Source of the DNA: Saccharomonospora piscinae
Lineage (GTDB): Bacteria > Actinomycetota > Actinomycetes > Mycobacteriales > Pseudonocardiaceae
Direction: 5' to 3'
NCBI RefSeq assembly: GCF_005862235.1
Contig: NZ_VCEK01000005.1
Location: 1-64,000 of the forward strand
Length of the DNA stretch: 64,000 nucleotides
Shown here: positions 9,524 through 16,864 of the stretch, piece after piece
How the letters are laid out: the number at the start of each line of letters is the position of its first letter
Position numbering within the stretch: position 1 is the stretch's first letter
Made by a program: the position numbers and the translations under genes
Notes under the pieces: model-generated
Databases searched by the model: none
What the model saw: only the letters and a program-made list of their open reading frames with translations
What the model was told of the DNA's origin: nothing

Positions 9524-9562
9524 GAAAAAGAGGTTGCCGCGAGGACGGCGGCACAATAACCT
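9524..9562 (+). promoter_or_regulatory. whiB7 promoter with AT-rich WhiB7 activation site
   Basis: The -35 element is TTGCCG at 9534-9539 and the -10 is TAACCT at 9557-9562, with a 17-base spacer. The run GAAAAAG sits three bases before the -35, which is the arrangement known for WhiB7-activated promoters in mycobacteria. The predicted transcript start is near 9569, giving a leader of about 460 bases before whiB7. Positive autoregulation is inferred from this pattern. Confidence 0.65.
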
Positions 9563-9599
9563 GCAAGGACTGGGTGGACATGTGATCCCGGCCGCCGCT

Positions 9600-9641
9600 A
9601 TGAGCGGTGGGCCGCCGGACAGCGAGAGGAGGTGCCGGTAA
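9600..9641 (+). CDS. 13-codon upstream ORF in the whiB7 leader
   Basis: ATG at 9600 opens a 13-residue frame (MSGGPPDSERRCR). Its TAA overlaps the ATG of the next leader ORF by one base (TAATG). The sequence encoding ERR also forms the GAGAGGAGG ribosome site of that ORF. Such a coupled pair could let translation of the first ORF control the second. Whether it is translated cannot be told from sequence. Leader ORFs are established in whiB7 attenuation in other actinobacteria. Confidence 0.35.
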   Translation: MSGGPPDSERRCR

Positions 9642-9901
9642 TGAAGAAGAACTGTGAGACCGGCATCGCCGGCACGTCGCTGTTCCGGATCGGTGGTACG
9701 GCCATCCGTGAACGTCGGCGCGCCCACGCGACGTGGTATGCGCGGCAGAACCCGGGGACCGGTGTGCGCTTCGGCGCGGACGCCGCTCTCGCTGGTGTTG
9801 TCGGCGGCGCCCTGGGCGTCACGCCGACTGTTCGTCGCATGACCGCCGATTCTCTCGAGAAGTTCTGGGTTCCGTTGTGCCCACAGGAGAGTGCTCCCTG
9901 A
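9641..9901 (+). CDS. 86-residue ORF in the whiB7 leader, possible regulatory ORF
   Basis: A frame of 86 codons starts at ATG 9641 after a very good ribosome site (AGGAGG). The product is rich in Arg, Gly and Ala, has a hydrophobic stretch around LAGVVGGALGV, and matches no family I recognise. It lies wholly between the whiB7 promoter and the hairpin at 9929, so it is probably a leader ORF whose translation tunes read-through into whiB7. The alternative is a small orthodox protein with its own job. Its stop lies 27 bases before the hairpin, so a stalled or terminating ribosome could affect folding. Confidence 0.5.
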   Translation: MKKNCETGIAGTSLFRIGGTAIRERRRAHATWYARQNPGTGVRFGADAALAGVVGGALGVTPTVRRMTADSLEKFWVPLCPQESAP

Positions 9902-9928
9902 CCTGAAGGTCGGAGGAACAGGCTCACC

Positions 9929-9966
9929 AAGGCCGCGGAACCGTTCATCGGATCCGCGGCCTTTGT
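9929..9966 (+). terminator. attenuator-type hairpin in the whiB7 leader
   Basis: AAGGCCGCGGA (9929-9939) pairs perfectly with TCCGCGGCCTT (9953-9963). A further CCG/CGG pairing inside leaves a TTCAT loop. TTTGTG follows, a weak T-tract. Because it stands between the whiB7 promoter and coding region, it is better read as an attenuator than as a simple gene end. Confidence 0.6.
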
Positions 9967-10028
9967 GCTGTCTGCGGTCGGACGACGACTTCTTCACGAA
10001 TTGCACAACCACACAAAGGAGATGACGA

Positions 10029-10436
10029 ATGCCATCGGCAACCGCCTTCGCGTCAGAGAAGGCGCTGACCGACGACAGAGCCGGTTCCACCGGGGTCGCC
10101 GAGTTGCTGGACTCCGCCCCCACTCCGGACGCCGTCGCGCTGCCCTGCCGTTCGGGCGATGCGGACCTGTGGTTCGCCGAAGCCCCCGCGGAGCTGGAGC
10201 GGGCCAAGTACCTGTGCGGTGACTGTCCGGTGAGGGCCTCCTGCCTCGCCGGGGCACTGGCGCGGCAGGAACCGTGGGGCGTCTGGGGAGGGGAGATCTT
10301 CGAACGGGGCGCCGTCGTGGCGCGCAAGCGGCCACGCGGGCGGCCCCGGAAGCACCCGGTCACCCCCGCCGCCGGGCGCGCGGCCGTGCAGTCCCCGTCC
10401 TCGGGACAGCCGAGCGGCCAGCGGAGCGCGGCATGA
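10029..10436 (+). CDS. whiB7: WhiB7-type iron-sulfur transcriptional regulator (antibiotic resistance)
   Basis: WhiB7 binds the primary sigma factor through a 4Fe-4S cluster and switches on intrinsic drug-resistance genes. All four cluster cysteines are present (Cys40, Cys63, Cys66, Cys72), followed by the GVWGG turn at 84-88. The basic AT-hook RGRPRK at 103-108 separates WhiB7 from other WhiB proteins. The protein has 135 residues with a longer than usual tail. The ATG at 10029 follows AAGGAG. The neighbours uvrD2 and the ABC1-family gene are the same as in M. tuberculosis. The leader suggests control by attenuation plus autoactivation. Confidence 0.92.
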   Translation: MPSATAFASEKALTDDRAGSTGVAELLDSAPTPDAVALPCRSGDADLWFAEAPAELERAKYLCGDCPVRASCLAGALARQEPWGVWGGEIFERGAVVARKRPRGRPRKHPVTPAAGRAAVQSPSSGQPSGQRSAA

Positions 10437-10684
10437 GCGCGGCGACCAGTGATCGCGCACGCTCGCGACACCGCAATTCCGATCACCACGACCGGGTTCT
10501 CACCGTCCCGGCGAACAGGGAGTACACCACGATGTTGATGCAGGAAGAACTCGCCCGAGAACGAATACGGGACATGCTGACCGCGGTGTCCGGGCAACGC
10601 CAGGCCCGGCACGCCAGAAGCGCGCGGAGATGGACGCGAGTCGCCGCGTGGGCCCAGCGCCGCGCGGACAGTCTCTCGCTCTGA
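10433..10684 (+). CDS. small basic protein translationally coupled to whiB7
   Basis: The ATG at 10433 overlaps the whiB7 stop (ATGA), so the 83-residue product is translated with WhiB7. The central helix LMQEELARERIRDMLTAVSG is followed by an arginine-rich segment. Small proteins of this kind (an acidic helix followed by QARHARSARR-like sequence) are common in actinobacteria but unassigned. There is no catalytic motif or membrane segment. The coupling suggests a function related to WhiB7 or simply convenient expression; I cannot tell which. Confidence 0.65.
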   Translation: MSAATSDRARSRHRNSDHHDRVLTVPANREYTTMLMQEELARERIRDMLTAVSGQRQARHARSARRWTRVAAWAQRRADSLSL

Positions 10685-10687
10685 GAA

Positions 10688-10843
10688 CCCCTGACACATT
10701 GGTCTGTTCGGCTCGCGACGCCCAGACGGCGCCTCGCTGCGTTGGAGGAGGCGCCCACGTACTTCCAGTACGCGGACGCCCCTCCGCCTTGCGACGCGTT
10801 CGCCTGGCCGCCGCTCCCTGATCGAACGCCAACGTGTCAGGGG
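10688..10843. repeat. 156-bp long imperfect palindrome
   Basis: CCCCTGACACATTGG at 10688 pairs with CCAACGTGTCAGGGG ending at 10843 (14 of 15). The centre is a near-perfect dyad CGTACT/AGTACG around position 10765. Between outer arms and centre the two halves remain partly self-complementary (for example CGCTGCGTTGGAGG against the complement of CTCCGCCTTGCGACGCG). No ORF is plausible. It stands between convergent genes, so it can act as a bidirectional terminator, but its length resembles a mobile palindromic repeat (REP or MITE-like). Confidence 0.6.
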
Positions 10844-10851
10844 CTCTGATT

Positions 10852-10900
10852 AACGGGGGCGGCGAGGGCCACGAGGACCGTGGGGGACGCCGCCCCCGTT
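10852..10900. terminator. terminator hairpin after the AbiEi-like gene
   Basis: A 13-bp perfect stem, AACGGGGGCGGCG (10852-10864) against CGCCGCCCCCGTT (10888-10900), with an inner CACG/CGTG pairing. It lies just past the minus-strand gene ending at 10966. Confidence 0.55.
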
Positions 10901-10965
10901 ACCGGTGTGCTGAAACGGGGACTCGATCCGAGTGCCGAGGGCCCCGGCGACAGTGCGTACCGGAG

Positions 10966-11994
10966 TCATGCGACGAATCGGTGTACTTCGGCCAGCACCC
11001 TCGGCCGCGGGCGGCGAGCTGCCCCGCGGAAGGCCCGGACGAGTTCGGTGATCACGACCTCGGGGTGGTGGCGCACCATCGCGGGCGGGGTACGCACCAG
11101 CGCCACCCCGGACGCGGTCAACGCCAGCCCCTCCTGCTCGCCCACCGCCGTCGCGGACGAGCCGGGTCGCTCTCGGCCTCGGCCGGTCACCCACCAGCCG
11201 AGGCCGACGTCGTCCCACCAGGCGTCGACGACGCCGAGGGCTTGCCCCGTCGGGTCGGTGATCGTCACGTCCCAGCGCGGCGGCGGCAGCGGGCAGCGAT
11301 GGGCAAGCCGGCGGGCAGTCCGCCGGACGTCGTCCTCGGTGGTGTGGGCGAGTCGTCGTAGCTGCGTGCGGACGGCGGCCGATCCTCGCTGGTTGCCGGA
11401 GGAGAGCTCGGTGGTGAGCTCCTCCACCGTGCACAATCCCTCCCGCACCGGCGCGGTCAGCAGGGCGCGGAGCCGGTCGGGTTCTGCCTCCCTGCGGGCG
11501 GCATCGACGGCCGCCCGGACGGGTGGGGCGAACGGTATGCCGCCGTCGAGCACGGGATCTGGGAGCCGCGCGGTGCGCTCGACGCTCACGAACGTGGGTG
11601 GTGTGAGTCTGCGCCCGGCCTCCACGAGCGCGTGGACGGTGCGAGGCCGGGGCAACTCCATGCCGTACACGAGCAGTGCGTCGACTCCGGTGATCACACT
11701 GCCTGGCCCGAGATAGGCGATGGCCGCCTGAGCCCACTGGTGCCGCGTCGGTTCCCCCGTACCGAGCAACACGACTCCGGGCGCGAGCCTGCGCCACGGC
11801 CCGCCGGGCCGGCACCGCCGCGTGATCGTGCTCGGATGGATGCCGAGGCCGCGTAGCTGCCTTGCCGACAACACCGGGGCCGTCGCGTCACCGGGGCCAG
11901 GGGCCGCTGCTCGCGGCGCCGTGAACACCGACCTCAGAACGGTGGGAGAGGGACGGCTGATCGTCGTGCTGCTCGTGCTCGCTGTGCGGGTCAT
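10966..11994 (-). CDS. AbiEi/DUF559-like hypothetical protein with N-terminal winged helix
   Basis: The 342-residue product begins with a helix-turn-helix-like segment around LSARQLRGLGIHPSTITRR, then a conserved region (WRRLAPGVVLL, HQWAQAAIAYLGPGSVITG). This is the layout of the AbiEi-type antitoxin-like regulators and of DUF559 proteins. The C-terminal half contains WDVTITDPTGQALGVVDAWW, which recalls the Vsr-like nuclease fold of DUF559. No toxin partner is adjacent, so a toxin-antitoxin role is not supported. The ATG at 11994 is the first methionine after the upstream noise. It is transcribed towards the long palindrome. Confidence 0.55.
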   Translation of the reverse strand: MTRTASTSSTTISRPSPTVLRSVFTAPRAAAPGPGDATAPVLSARQLRGLGIHPSTITRRCRPGGPWRRLAPGVVLLGTGEPTRHQWAQAAIAYLGPGSVITGVDALLVYGMELPRPRTVHALVEAGRRLTPPTFVSVERTARLPDPVLDGGIPFAPPVRAAVDAARREAEPDRLRALLTAPVREGLCTVEELTTELSSGNQRGSAAVRTQLRRLAHTTEDDVRRTARRLAHRCPLPPPRWDVTITDPTGQALGVVDAWWDDVGLGWWVTGRGRERPGSSATAVGEQEGLALTASGVALVRTPPAMVRHHPEVVITELVRAFRGAARRPRPRVLAEVHRFVA

Positions 11995-12115
11995 GCACTG
12001 AGCGTGCCCACCTCCCGAGATCATTCGGGGCGAGTCGCCCCCGTGTGGACAACCCGCGCCGCGAACGGCGCTGTGGCGTTGCGTTCGCGCGACCCTGTGG
12101 ACAACCGCCGCGAGC

Positions 12116-13462
12116 TCAGTCGGCGAACCCCGGCTGCCAGCGTTCGACGATGTCGCGCACGGACAGTTCCGCGTCGAGCTGGCAGAGTATGCCGATGGCT
12201 CCGGCGGTCACGCGGTGGATCAGCAGCCACTGCGGGGGCAGGTTGAGCGAGCGGCCGGTCTGGAAGTCGCGGTTCCGCGTGTCACCCATCCGCATCGCCT
12301 GCTTCTGTGCCCAGGTCCGCGTGAAGTGGAATCGGTCCTCGGTCAGCGGCGCCACCAGCGGAAGCAACCAGGTGTAGACGTCGTCGGCGTCGAGTTCCAC
12401 GTCGGGGCGCACGAACCCCTCCGCCCGCAGCACCTCGAACAGGTCACGGGAGCGCCCCTCCAGCGCGAGCCGCATCATCACCCCGAGCGTGCGCGGCGCG
12501 CCGTCGGGAAGGTTCGCCACGGCCCCGAAGTCGATGACGCACAGCCCGCCGTCGTCGAGCAGCATGAAGTTGCCGGGGTGCGGGTCGGAGTGCAGCAGGT
12601 GTGCCCGTGCCGGTGACGAGTAGTGGAACTCGGCGAGCAAGCGGCCTGCCTCGTTGCGCTCGGCGACACCGCCGCCAGCGATGATCTCGGAATACGGTGT
12701 TCCGCTCACCCATTCCGACACGATCACCTTGGGCGCGCTCGCCACGACCCTGGGCACGAGCACCTGGTCGTCGCCCTGGAACGCCTTGGCGAAACGCCGC
12801 TGGTTGTCGGCCTCCGTGCGGTAGTCGAGTTCCTCGTCCATCCGCTCGGCAAGCTCGCTGAGCAGGGGCCTGACCTCGGTGCCGGGCACCAATGCCTGGA
12901 ACAGCCTGCTGAACCGCTGGAGCTGCCTCAGGTCGCTGCGCAGGGCCTCGTCGGCACCCGGGTACTGCACCTTCACCGCGACCTGCCTGCCGTCGTGCCA
13001 GACCGCGCGATGGACCTGCCCGATACTCGCCGCCGCGGCGGGTTCGTCGTCGAACTCGGCGAACCGCTTCGTCCAGGAACGTCCCAGCTGCTGCGCGAGG
13101 ACCCGGTGGGTCTGTCGTGCGGGCATGGGCGGTGCGGCCGACTGGAGGCGCGTCAGCGCGTCGCGATACGGCGCGGCCAGTTCGTCGGGTACGGCGGCCT
13201 CGAACACGCTGAGTGCCTGCCCGAACTTCATGGCACCGCCCTTGAGCGTGCCGAGGACCTCGAACAGTTGCTCGGCGGCTTTGGCCGAGAGAGCGGCGTT
13301 GACGTCCTCGGCGCTCTGCCCGGTGAGCCGACGCCCCCAGCCGCCCACAGCGCGGCCCGCGATACCCAGCGGCAGGCTCGCCAGCTTTGCCGTGCGGGCC
13401 ACTGTCCGCCGGGGGATCGCGGGGTCCGCCTGGTCGTCGAGGGAGTCGCGGGAGTCCGTCAC
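12116..13462 (-). CDS. ABC1/UbiB-family atypical kinase
   Basis: This 448-residue protein is an ABC1 (UbiB/AarF/COQ8) family atypical kinase. The diagnostic KxGQ-type motif is seen in KGGAMKFGQ, the alanine-rich loop is AAAASIGQVH, and the ATP lysine is in VAVKVQYP. The catalytic motif is HSDPHPGNF and the metal-binding motif is VIDFG. Family members support quinone synthesis or act as ATPases; the substrate here is unknown. The mycobacterial counterpart Rv3197 is also next to whiB7 and has been connected with macrolide binding. The start GTG 13462 is preceded by GGAAGG; the next ThiF-like gene lies 55 bases upstream on the same strand. Confidence 0.85.
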   Translation of the reverse strand: MTDSRDSLDDQADPAIPRRTVARTAKLASLPLGIAGRAVGGWGRRLTGQSAEDVNAALSAKAAEQLFEVLGTLKGGAMKFGQALSVFEAAVPDELAAPYRDALTRLQSAAPPMPARQTHRVLAQQLGRSWTKRFAEFDDEPAAAASIGQVHRAVWHDGRQVAVKVQYPGADEALRSDLRQLQRFSRLFQALVPGTEVRPLLSELAERMDEELDYRTEADNQRRFAKAFQGDDQVLVPRVVASAPKVIVSEWVSGTPYSEIIAGGGVAERNEAGRLLAEFHYSSPARAHLLHSDPHPGNFMLLDDGGLCVIDFGAVANLPDGAPRTLGVMMRLALEGRSRDLFEVLRAEGFVRPDVELDADDVYTWLLPLVAPLTEDRFHFTRTWAQKQAMRMGDTRNRDFQTGRSLNLPPQWLLIHRVTAGAIGILCQLDAELSVRDIVERWQPGFAD

Positions 13463-13517
13463 GACAGCGATTCTGCCTTCCGGATCACCGCTTCCGCACC
13501 GGTTTGGGACGGGAAAG

Positions 13518-14594
13518 TCAGTGGCGTGCCCTGTGGCGTCGTGCACCGCAGCCGCAATGTGGGTGCGGCGGCCACTCACGCCGGGTGACGGTACCGGTCA
13601 GGCAGTCGAGTTCCAGGGTCGCGTTCCAGGTGGGCGGAGGCGTCGAGGTCGTCGGCGTCGTCCCGTGCGCGGACAGCGCGCACCGGACCTGTCCCGCGGC
13701 CAGCGCGGCGGTGCCGTGAACGCTGGTGAGGTCGGCATCCTGGTAGTGGCCCGCCAGTTGGCCCGCGATACGCGGCCAGCACGCGTCGAGTCCGGTCCGG
13801 TGGAGGTCGGCGCAGCGCAGGCAACTGCTGCGGCCCGGCACGACGAGCGGGCCGACGATGCCGATGCCGTCCCGAACCCGCGCGACCAGGTGCGGCGTTC
13901 CCGCCGCCACAAGGCCGGTGACGACCTCCGGAGCGGGGACCACGGCGTCGGTGAGCACGACCACGTCGTTGGCCCGCTCGGGACGCAGCCTCCCGAGGCG
14001 TACCTCGGGATGGGTACGCCGGGCAACGTGGCCGAGGGCGGCCTGCCGGTCGTGGCCCAGGTCGTCGTCCTGGAATCCGGAACCCAGATCGGCTTCGGCC
14101 ACGACGCCGTCGGCGGCCAGGTCGAGGCGCCCCGCGCCCGCCGCGGCGAGCAGGCTGGTCACCGCCGCGGCCAGCCGACCGCTCCCGAACACGCCGATCG
14201 AACACCGGGCGAGCCCGGGTGCGCTGTGGCGTGCTGTGGTCGAGCTGGCCGACCCCGGGCGGGTGTCGCCCTGCTCGATGTCCTCGACCAGGCCGCGTTC
14301 GGCGAGTTCGACGAGGACCGCGCACAGCCGGTCCTCGTGCTCCACGCTGACCAGGTCCAGCAGTGTTGCCGTACTGCGCCGCCCGTCCAGACTGCGCAGT
14401 ACGTCCACGAGCACGGGCGGCACGTCGGTGGCGACCACCGCGTGCCGGGGATCGAGGCCGATCTGGAGTTCGTCGGCGCGGCGCTCCACGACCGGGAGCC
14501 CGCGACGGAGCCGAGGACGTTGGGGCAGGGCGCCGGGCGCCTGGGGCGCTGGGGGCGCCGGGGGTGCCGTCGCCTGTGGGGGTGGTCCGGTCAT
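13518..14594 (-). CDS. ThiF/cyclodehydratase-like zinc protein (Rv3196-type)
   Basis: The 358-residue protein has a proline-rich N-terminus, then a segment like the leader-peptide-binding part of cyclodehydratase-associated proteins. A Rossmann-like region (GVFGSGRLAAAVTSLLAAAGAG) recalls ThiF/E1 domains. Two cysteine pairs, CLRC and the C-terminal CGC, probably bind zinc. It is often annotated as a TOMM precursor leader-binding protein, but no precursor peptide or YcaO gene is nearby, so a role in peptide modification is not supported. In mycobacteria Rv3196 holds the same position. Translation starts at ATG 14594; upstream is a promoter shared with the divergent metallopeptidase gene. Confidence 0.6.
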   Translation of the reverse strand: MTGPPPQATAPPAPPAPQAPGALPQRPRLRRGLPVVERRADELQIGLDPRHAVVATDVPPVLVDVLRSLDGRRSTATLLDLVSVEHEDRLCAVLVELAERGLVEDIEQGDTRPGSASSTTARHSAPGLARCSIGVFGSGRLAAAVTSLLAAAGAGRLDLAADGVVAEADLGSGFQDDDLGHDRQAALGHVARRTHPEVRLGRLRPERANDVVVLTDAVVPAPEVVTGLVAAGTPHLVARVRDGIGIVGPLVVPGRSSCLRCADLHRTGLDACWPRIAGQLAGHYQDADLTSVHGTAALAAGQVRCALSAHGTTPTTSTPPPTWNATLELDCLTGTVTRREWPPHPHCGCGARRHRARH

Positions 14595-14734
14595 GCGGCC
14601 ATCGTGACCGCATGGCACCGCTTCCGCACACGCCGTGACGGAGTTGTCCACAGGGCGACACAATTGTGGACAACTCAGGGCGAACGGCGGTCGTGATCGC
14701 CGCGTTGTCGGTCTCTGGCCTTACCGTTGTCCCC

Positions 14735-15322
14735 GTGGCCGATGTACGGGTTCCCTCTCTCAGGAATCGCACCAGGAACACCGCTGACAAGGAACAGAAG
14801 GTCGAGGTCCGGCGGAGCGCGCGACGCCGCAGGACGGTCACCGCGTACCGGGACGGTGACACGATGATCGTGCTGATACCCGCCACCATGACCAAGGCGG
14901 AGGAACGGCACTGGGTGGCCGAGATGCAGCGCAAGCTGCAGCGGACGGAGAGCAGGCGGGCGAGCCCGGCCAGGGCGTCCGACGAGGCGCTGCTGCTGCG
15001 CTGCGCCGAACTCTCCCGGCGTTACCTCGACGGCCTCGCGCAGCCGTCCGGCGTGCGCTGGGTACCGCCGATGCGCACCCGGTGGGCTTCGTGCACTCCG
15101 GCCGACCGCACGATCCGCGTCAGCGAGCGACTCAGGGACGTGCCGTCGTGGGTGCTCGACTACGTACTCGTGCACGAGCTGGCACACCTGCGGGTCGCCG
15201 AACACAATCGCACCTTCTGGAACCTGGTCAACAGGTATCCGAAGACCGAACGGGCCATCGGATTCCTCGAAGGGCTGTCAGCGGCGGAGGGCCCGGGTGG
15301 CGCGCGACTCGACCACGCCTGA
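14735..15322 (+). CDS. YgjP/SprT-like zinc metallopeptidase (DUF45/M48-type)
   Basis: The 195-residue protein carries the zinc motif HELAH in YVLVHELAHLRVAEHN, followed by FWNLV and a PKTERA region, as in the YgjP family (DUF45). The WASCTPADRTIRVSERLRDVP block before it is also typical. It probably is a cytoplasmic zinc protease; its substrate is unknown. The GTG at 14735 follows a TACCGT -10 box at seven bases, consistent with a leaderless message. An upstream frame to 14666 exists but overlaps the promoter of the divergent gene. Confidence 0.75.
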   Translation: MADVRVPSLRNRTRNTADKEQKVEVRRSARRRRTVTAYRDGDTMIVLIPATMTKAEERHWVAEMQRKLQRTESRRASPARASDEALLLRCAELSRRYLDGLAQPSGVRWVPPMRTRWASCTPADRTIRVSERLRDVPSWVLDYVLVHELAHLRVAEHNRTFWNLVNRYPKTERAIGFLEGLSAAEGPGGARLDHA

Positions 15323-15341
15323 CCGCCACCCGCGGTGCCGC

Positions 15342-16751
15342 TCAGGCGTCGCCGGGCTTGTTCCCGGCGGCGCCGGGCCCCTCGTCGGTGTCCGGGCCGG
15401 AGGAGTCCGAGTCGGCGGGGCCCGGTTCGGACTCCCGGGCCGCCCGCTCGGCGCGCTCGGTCCGCTCGAGTTCCGCGATCGGGTCGACGTCCGCGCCGAG
15501 CGCACCGCTGTCACCGAGCCGCTCGGCGAACTCCATGGGGTCGTCCAGGTCCTCGGCCCTCGGCATGAGGTCCGGGTGGGTCCACAGCGTGTCCCTTGCC
15601 TGCATCCCGTGCCGGTCACCCACGAGCTTCCACAACGCGGAGGCGGCACGCATGCGGCGGGGCCGGAGTTCGAGGCCGACCAGCGTCGCGAACGTCTGCT
15701 CGGCCGGTCCGCCCGTGGCGCGTCGGCGACGCAGCGTCTCGCGCAGTGCGTCGGCGCCGGGCAGCCGGTCGCCGATGGCCTCGGCGACCACGACGTCGAC
15801 CCATCCCTCCACCAGCGCCAGCAGTGTCTCGAGCCGGTCCAGCGCCGCCTGCTGCTCCGGAGTCGTCTGCGGTTCCAGCAGGCCCGACGACATGGCCTGT
15901 TCGATGCTGGCCGGGTTGCTGGGGTCGACCTGCCCGGCGAGCTGTTCGAGCGCGGAGGTGTCGACCGTGATGCCCGAGGCGAACTCCTCGACGGTCGCGA
16001 GCAGGCGCTGCCGAAGCCACGGGACGTGCGCGAACAGCCGCTGGTGCGCGGCTTCGCGGGCGGCGAGGAAGACGAGCACCTCGCTGGTCGGTCGCTCCAG
16101 CCCCTCGGTGAACTTCTCGATGTTCTTCGGCAGCAGCGCGGACGTGTTCTCGGGGCCGAGCGGCAACCCCACATCGGTCGAGGTGAGGACCTCAGACGCC
16201 AGTGCGGCCAGCGCGTTGCCGAGCTGGGAACCGAAAGCCATACCGCCCATCTGGCCCACCATCGACAGCAGCGGGCCGGCCGCCTGCTTCGCCTCCTCGG
16301 GCAGTGCCTGCATCCACGCGCCGCTCACCTGCTTGGCCACGGGGTCGCACAGTCGCTGCCAGGTGGGCAGTGTCTTGTCGATCCAGTCCCGGGCCGTCCA
16401 CGTCACGGTGGTGGACGCGCCGGCGGGCAGGATGGTGGCGCCGTCCAGCCACAGTTCGGCGAGGTGCGACGAGTCGCGCACGGCGGACTCACCCGTCGTG
16501 TCGCCCGCGCTGAACCCCAGCTGCCCCTCGGATCCCAGCCGCTGCAGCGCGATCTGCTTCGCGAGGTCGTAGTTCACCGGCCCCGAGGAACTGCCCGCCT
16601 GGCTGAGCATCTGGCCGAGCTGGCTGAGCATCTGCCCCAGTTGCTGGAAGGAGTCGGCGCCCGAGCCGGACTGCCCGCCGGAGCCCGACGAGTCGTTGTC
16701 ACGGCCTTTGTCGGGGTCGGGGAGTCCGAAGCCGAACGGTGGGTTGCTCAT
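15342..16751 (-). CDS. zinc-dependent metalloprotease (DUF2342, Rv3195-type)
   Basis: The 469-residue product belongs to the DUF2342 group, annotated as zinc-dependent metalloproteases or F420-biosynthesis-associated proteins. The N-terminus is low-complexity with a repeated QLGQMLSQ. The putative metal site is REAAHQRLFAHVPWLRQ, with a second conserved block around VEGWVDVVVAEAIGDRLP. The C-terminal 50 residues are acidic and disordered. No enzymatic activity has been firmly shown that I can cite. TACGGT lies six bases before the ATG, so the message may be leaderless, though a GGAG is also present. It shares the 113-bp intergenic region with the divergent PDZ protease. Confidence 0.8.
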   Translation of the reverse strand: MSNPPFGFGLPDPDKGRDNDSSGSGGQSGSGADSFQQLGQMLSQLGQMLSQAGSSSGPVNYDLAKQIALQRLGSEGQLGFSAGDTTGESAVRDSSHLAELWLDGATILPAGASTTVTWTARDWIDKTLPTWQRLCDPVAKQVSGAWMQALPEEAKQAAGPLLSMVGQMGGMAFGSQLGNALAALASEVLTSTDVGLPLGPENTSALLPKNIEKFTEGLERPTSEVLVFLAAREAAHQRLFAHVPWLRQRLLATVEEFASGITVDTSALEQLAGQVDPSNPASIEQAMSSGLLEPQTTPEQQAALDRLETLLALVEGWVDVVVAEAIGDRLPGADALRETLRRRRATGGPAEQTFATLVGLELRPRRMRAASALWKLVGDRHGMQARDTLWTHPDLMPRAEDLDDPMEFAERLGDSGALGADVDPIAELERTERAERAARESEPGPADSDSSGPDTDEGPGAAGNKPGDA

Positions 16752-16864
16752 AACTCCACCGTACGCGGATCGGACGAGCGGGGAAGAACAGACCGTGACC
16801 CGGAGCGACGACCCGCCGGACCGCCCACGACGTCGGCGGCGGGGAGGGTCCGTAGGCTGGTCGC
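16752..16864. promoter_or_regulatory. divergent promoter region with two leaderless -10 boxes
   Basis: TACGGT on the minus strand (16763-16758) lies exactly six bases before the DUF2342 ATG. TAGGCT on the plus strand (16853-16858) lies exactly six bases before the PDZ protease GTG. Both genes therefore probably start transcription at their start codons. Confidence 0.5.

Noticed and set aside
7133-10699. Minus-strand open frame of 1188 codons
   Set aside because: It runs antisense through uvrD2, the whiB7 leader and whiB7. Composition is that of a shadow frame, and the real genes on the plus strand have full motif sets.
10966-11994. AbiE toxin-antitoxin system
   Set aside because: Only an AbiEi-like N-terminal region is present. 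No AbiEii nucleotidyltransferase toxin gene lies on either side.
13518-14594. TOMM or RiPP biosynthetic cluster
   Set aside because: The ThiF/cyclodehydratase-like protein is a conserved neighbour of the Rv3195-Rv3198 region in actinobacteria, and no YcaO, dehydrogenase or precursor peptide gene is nearby.
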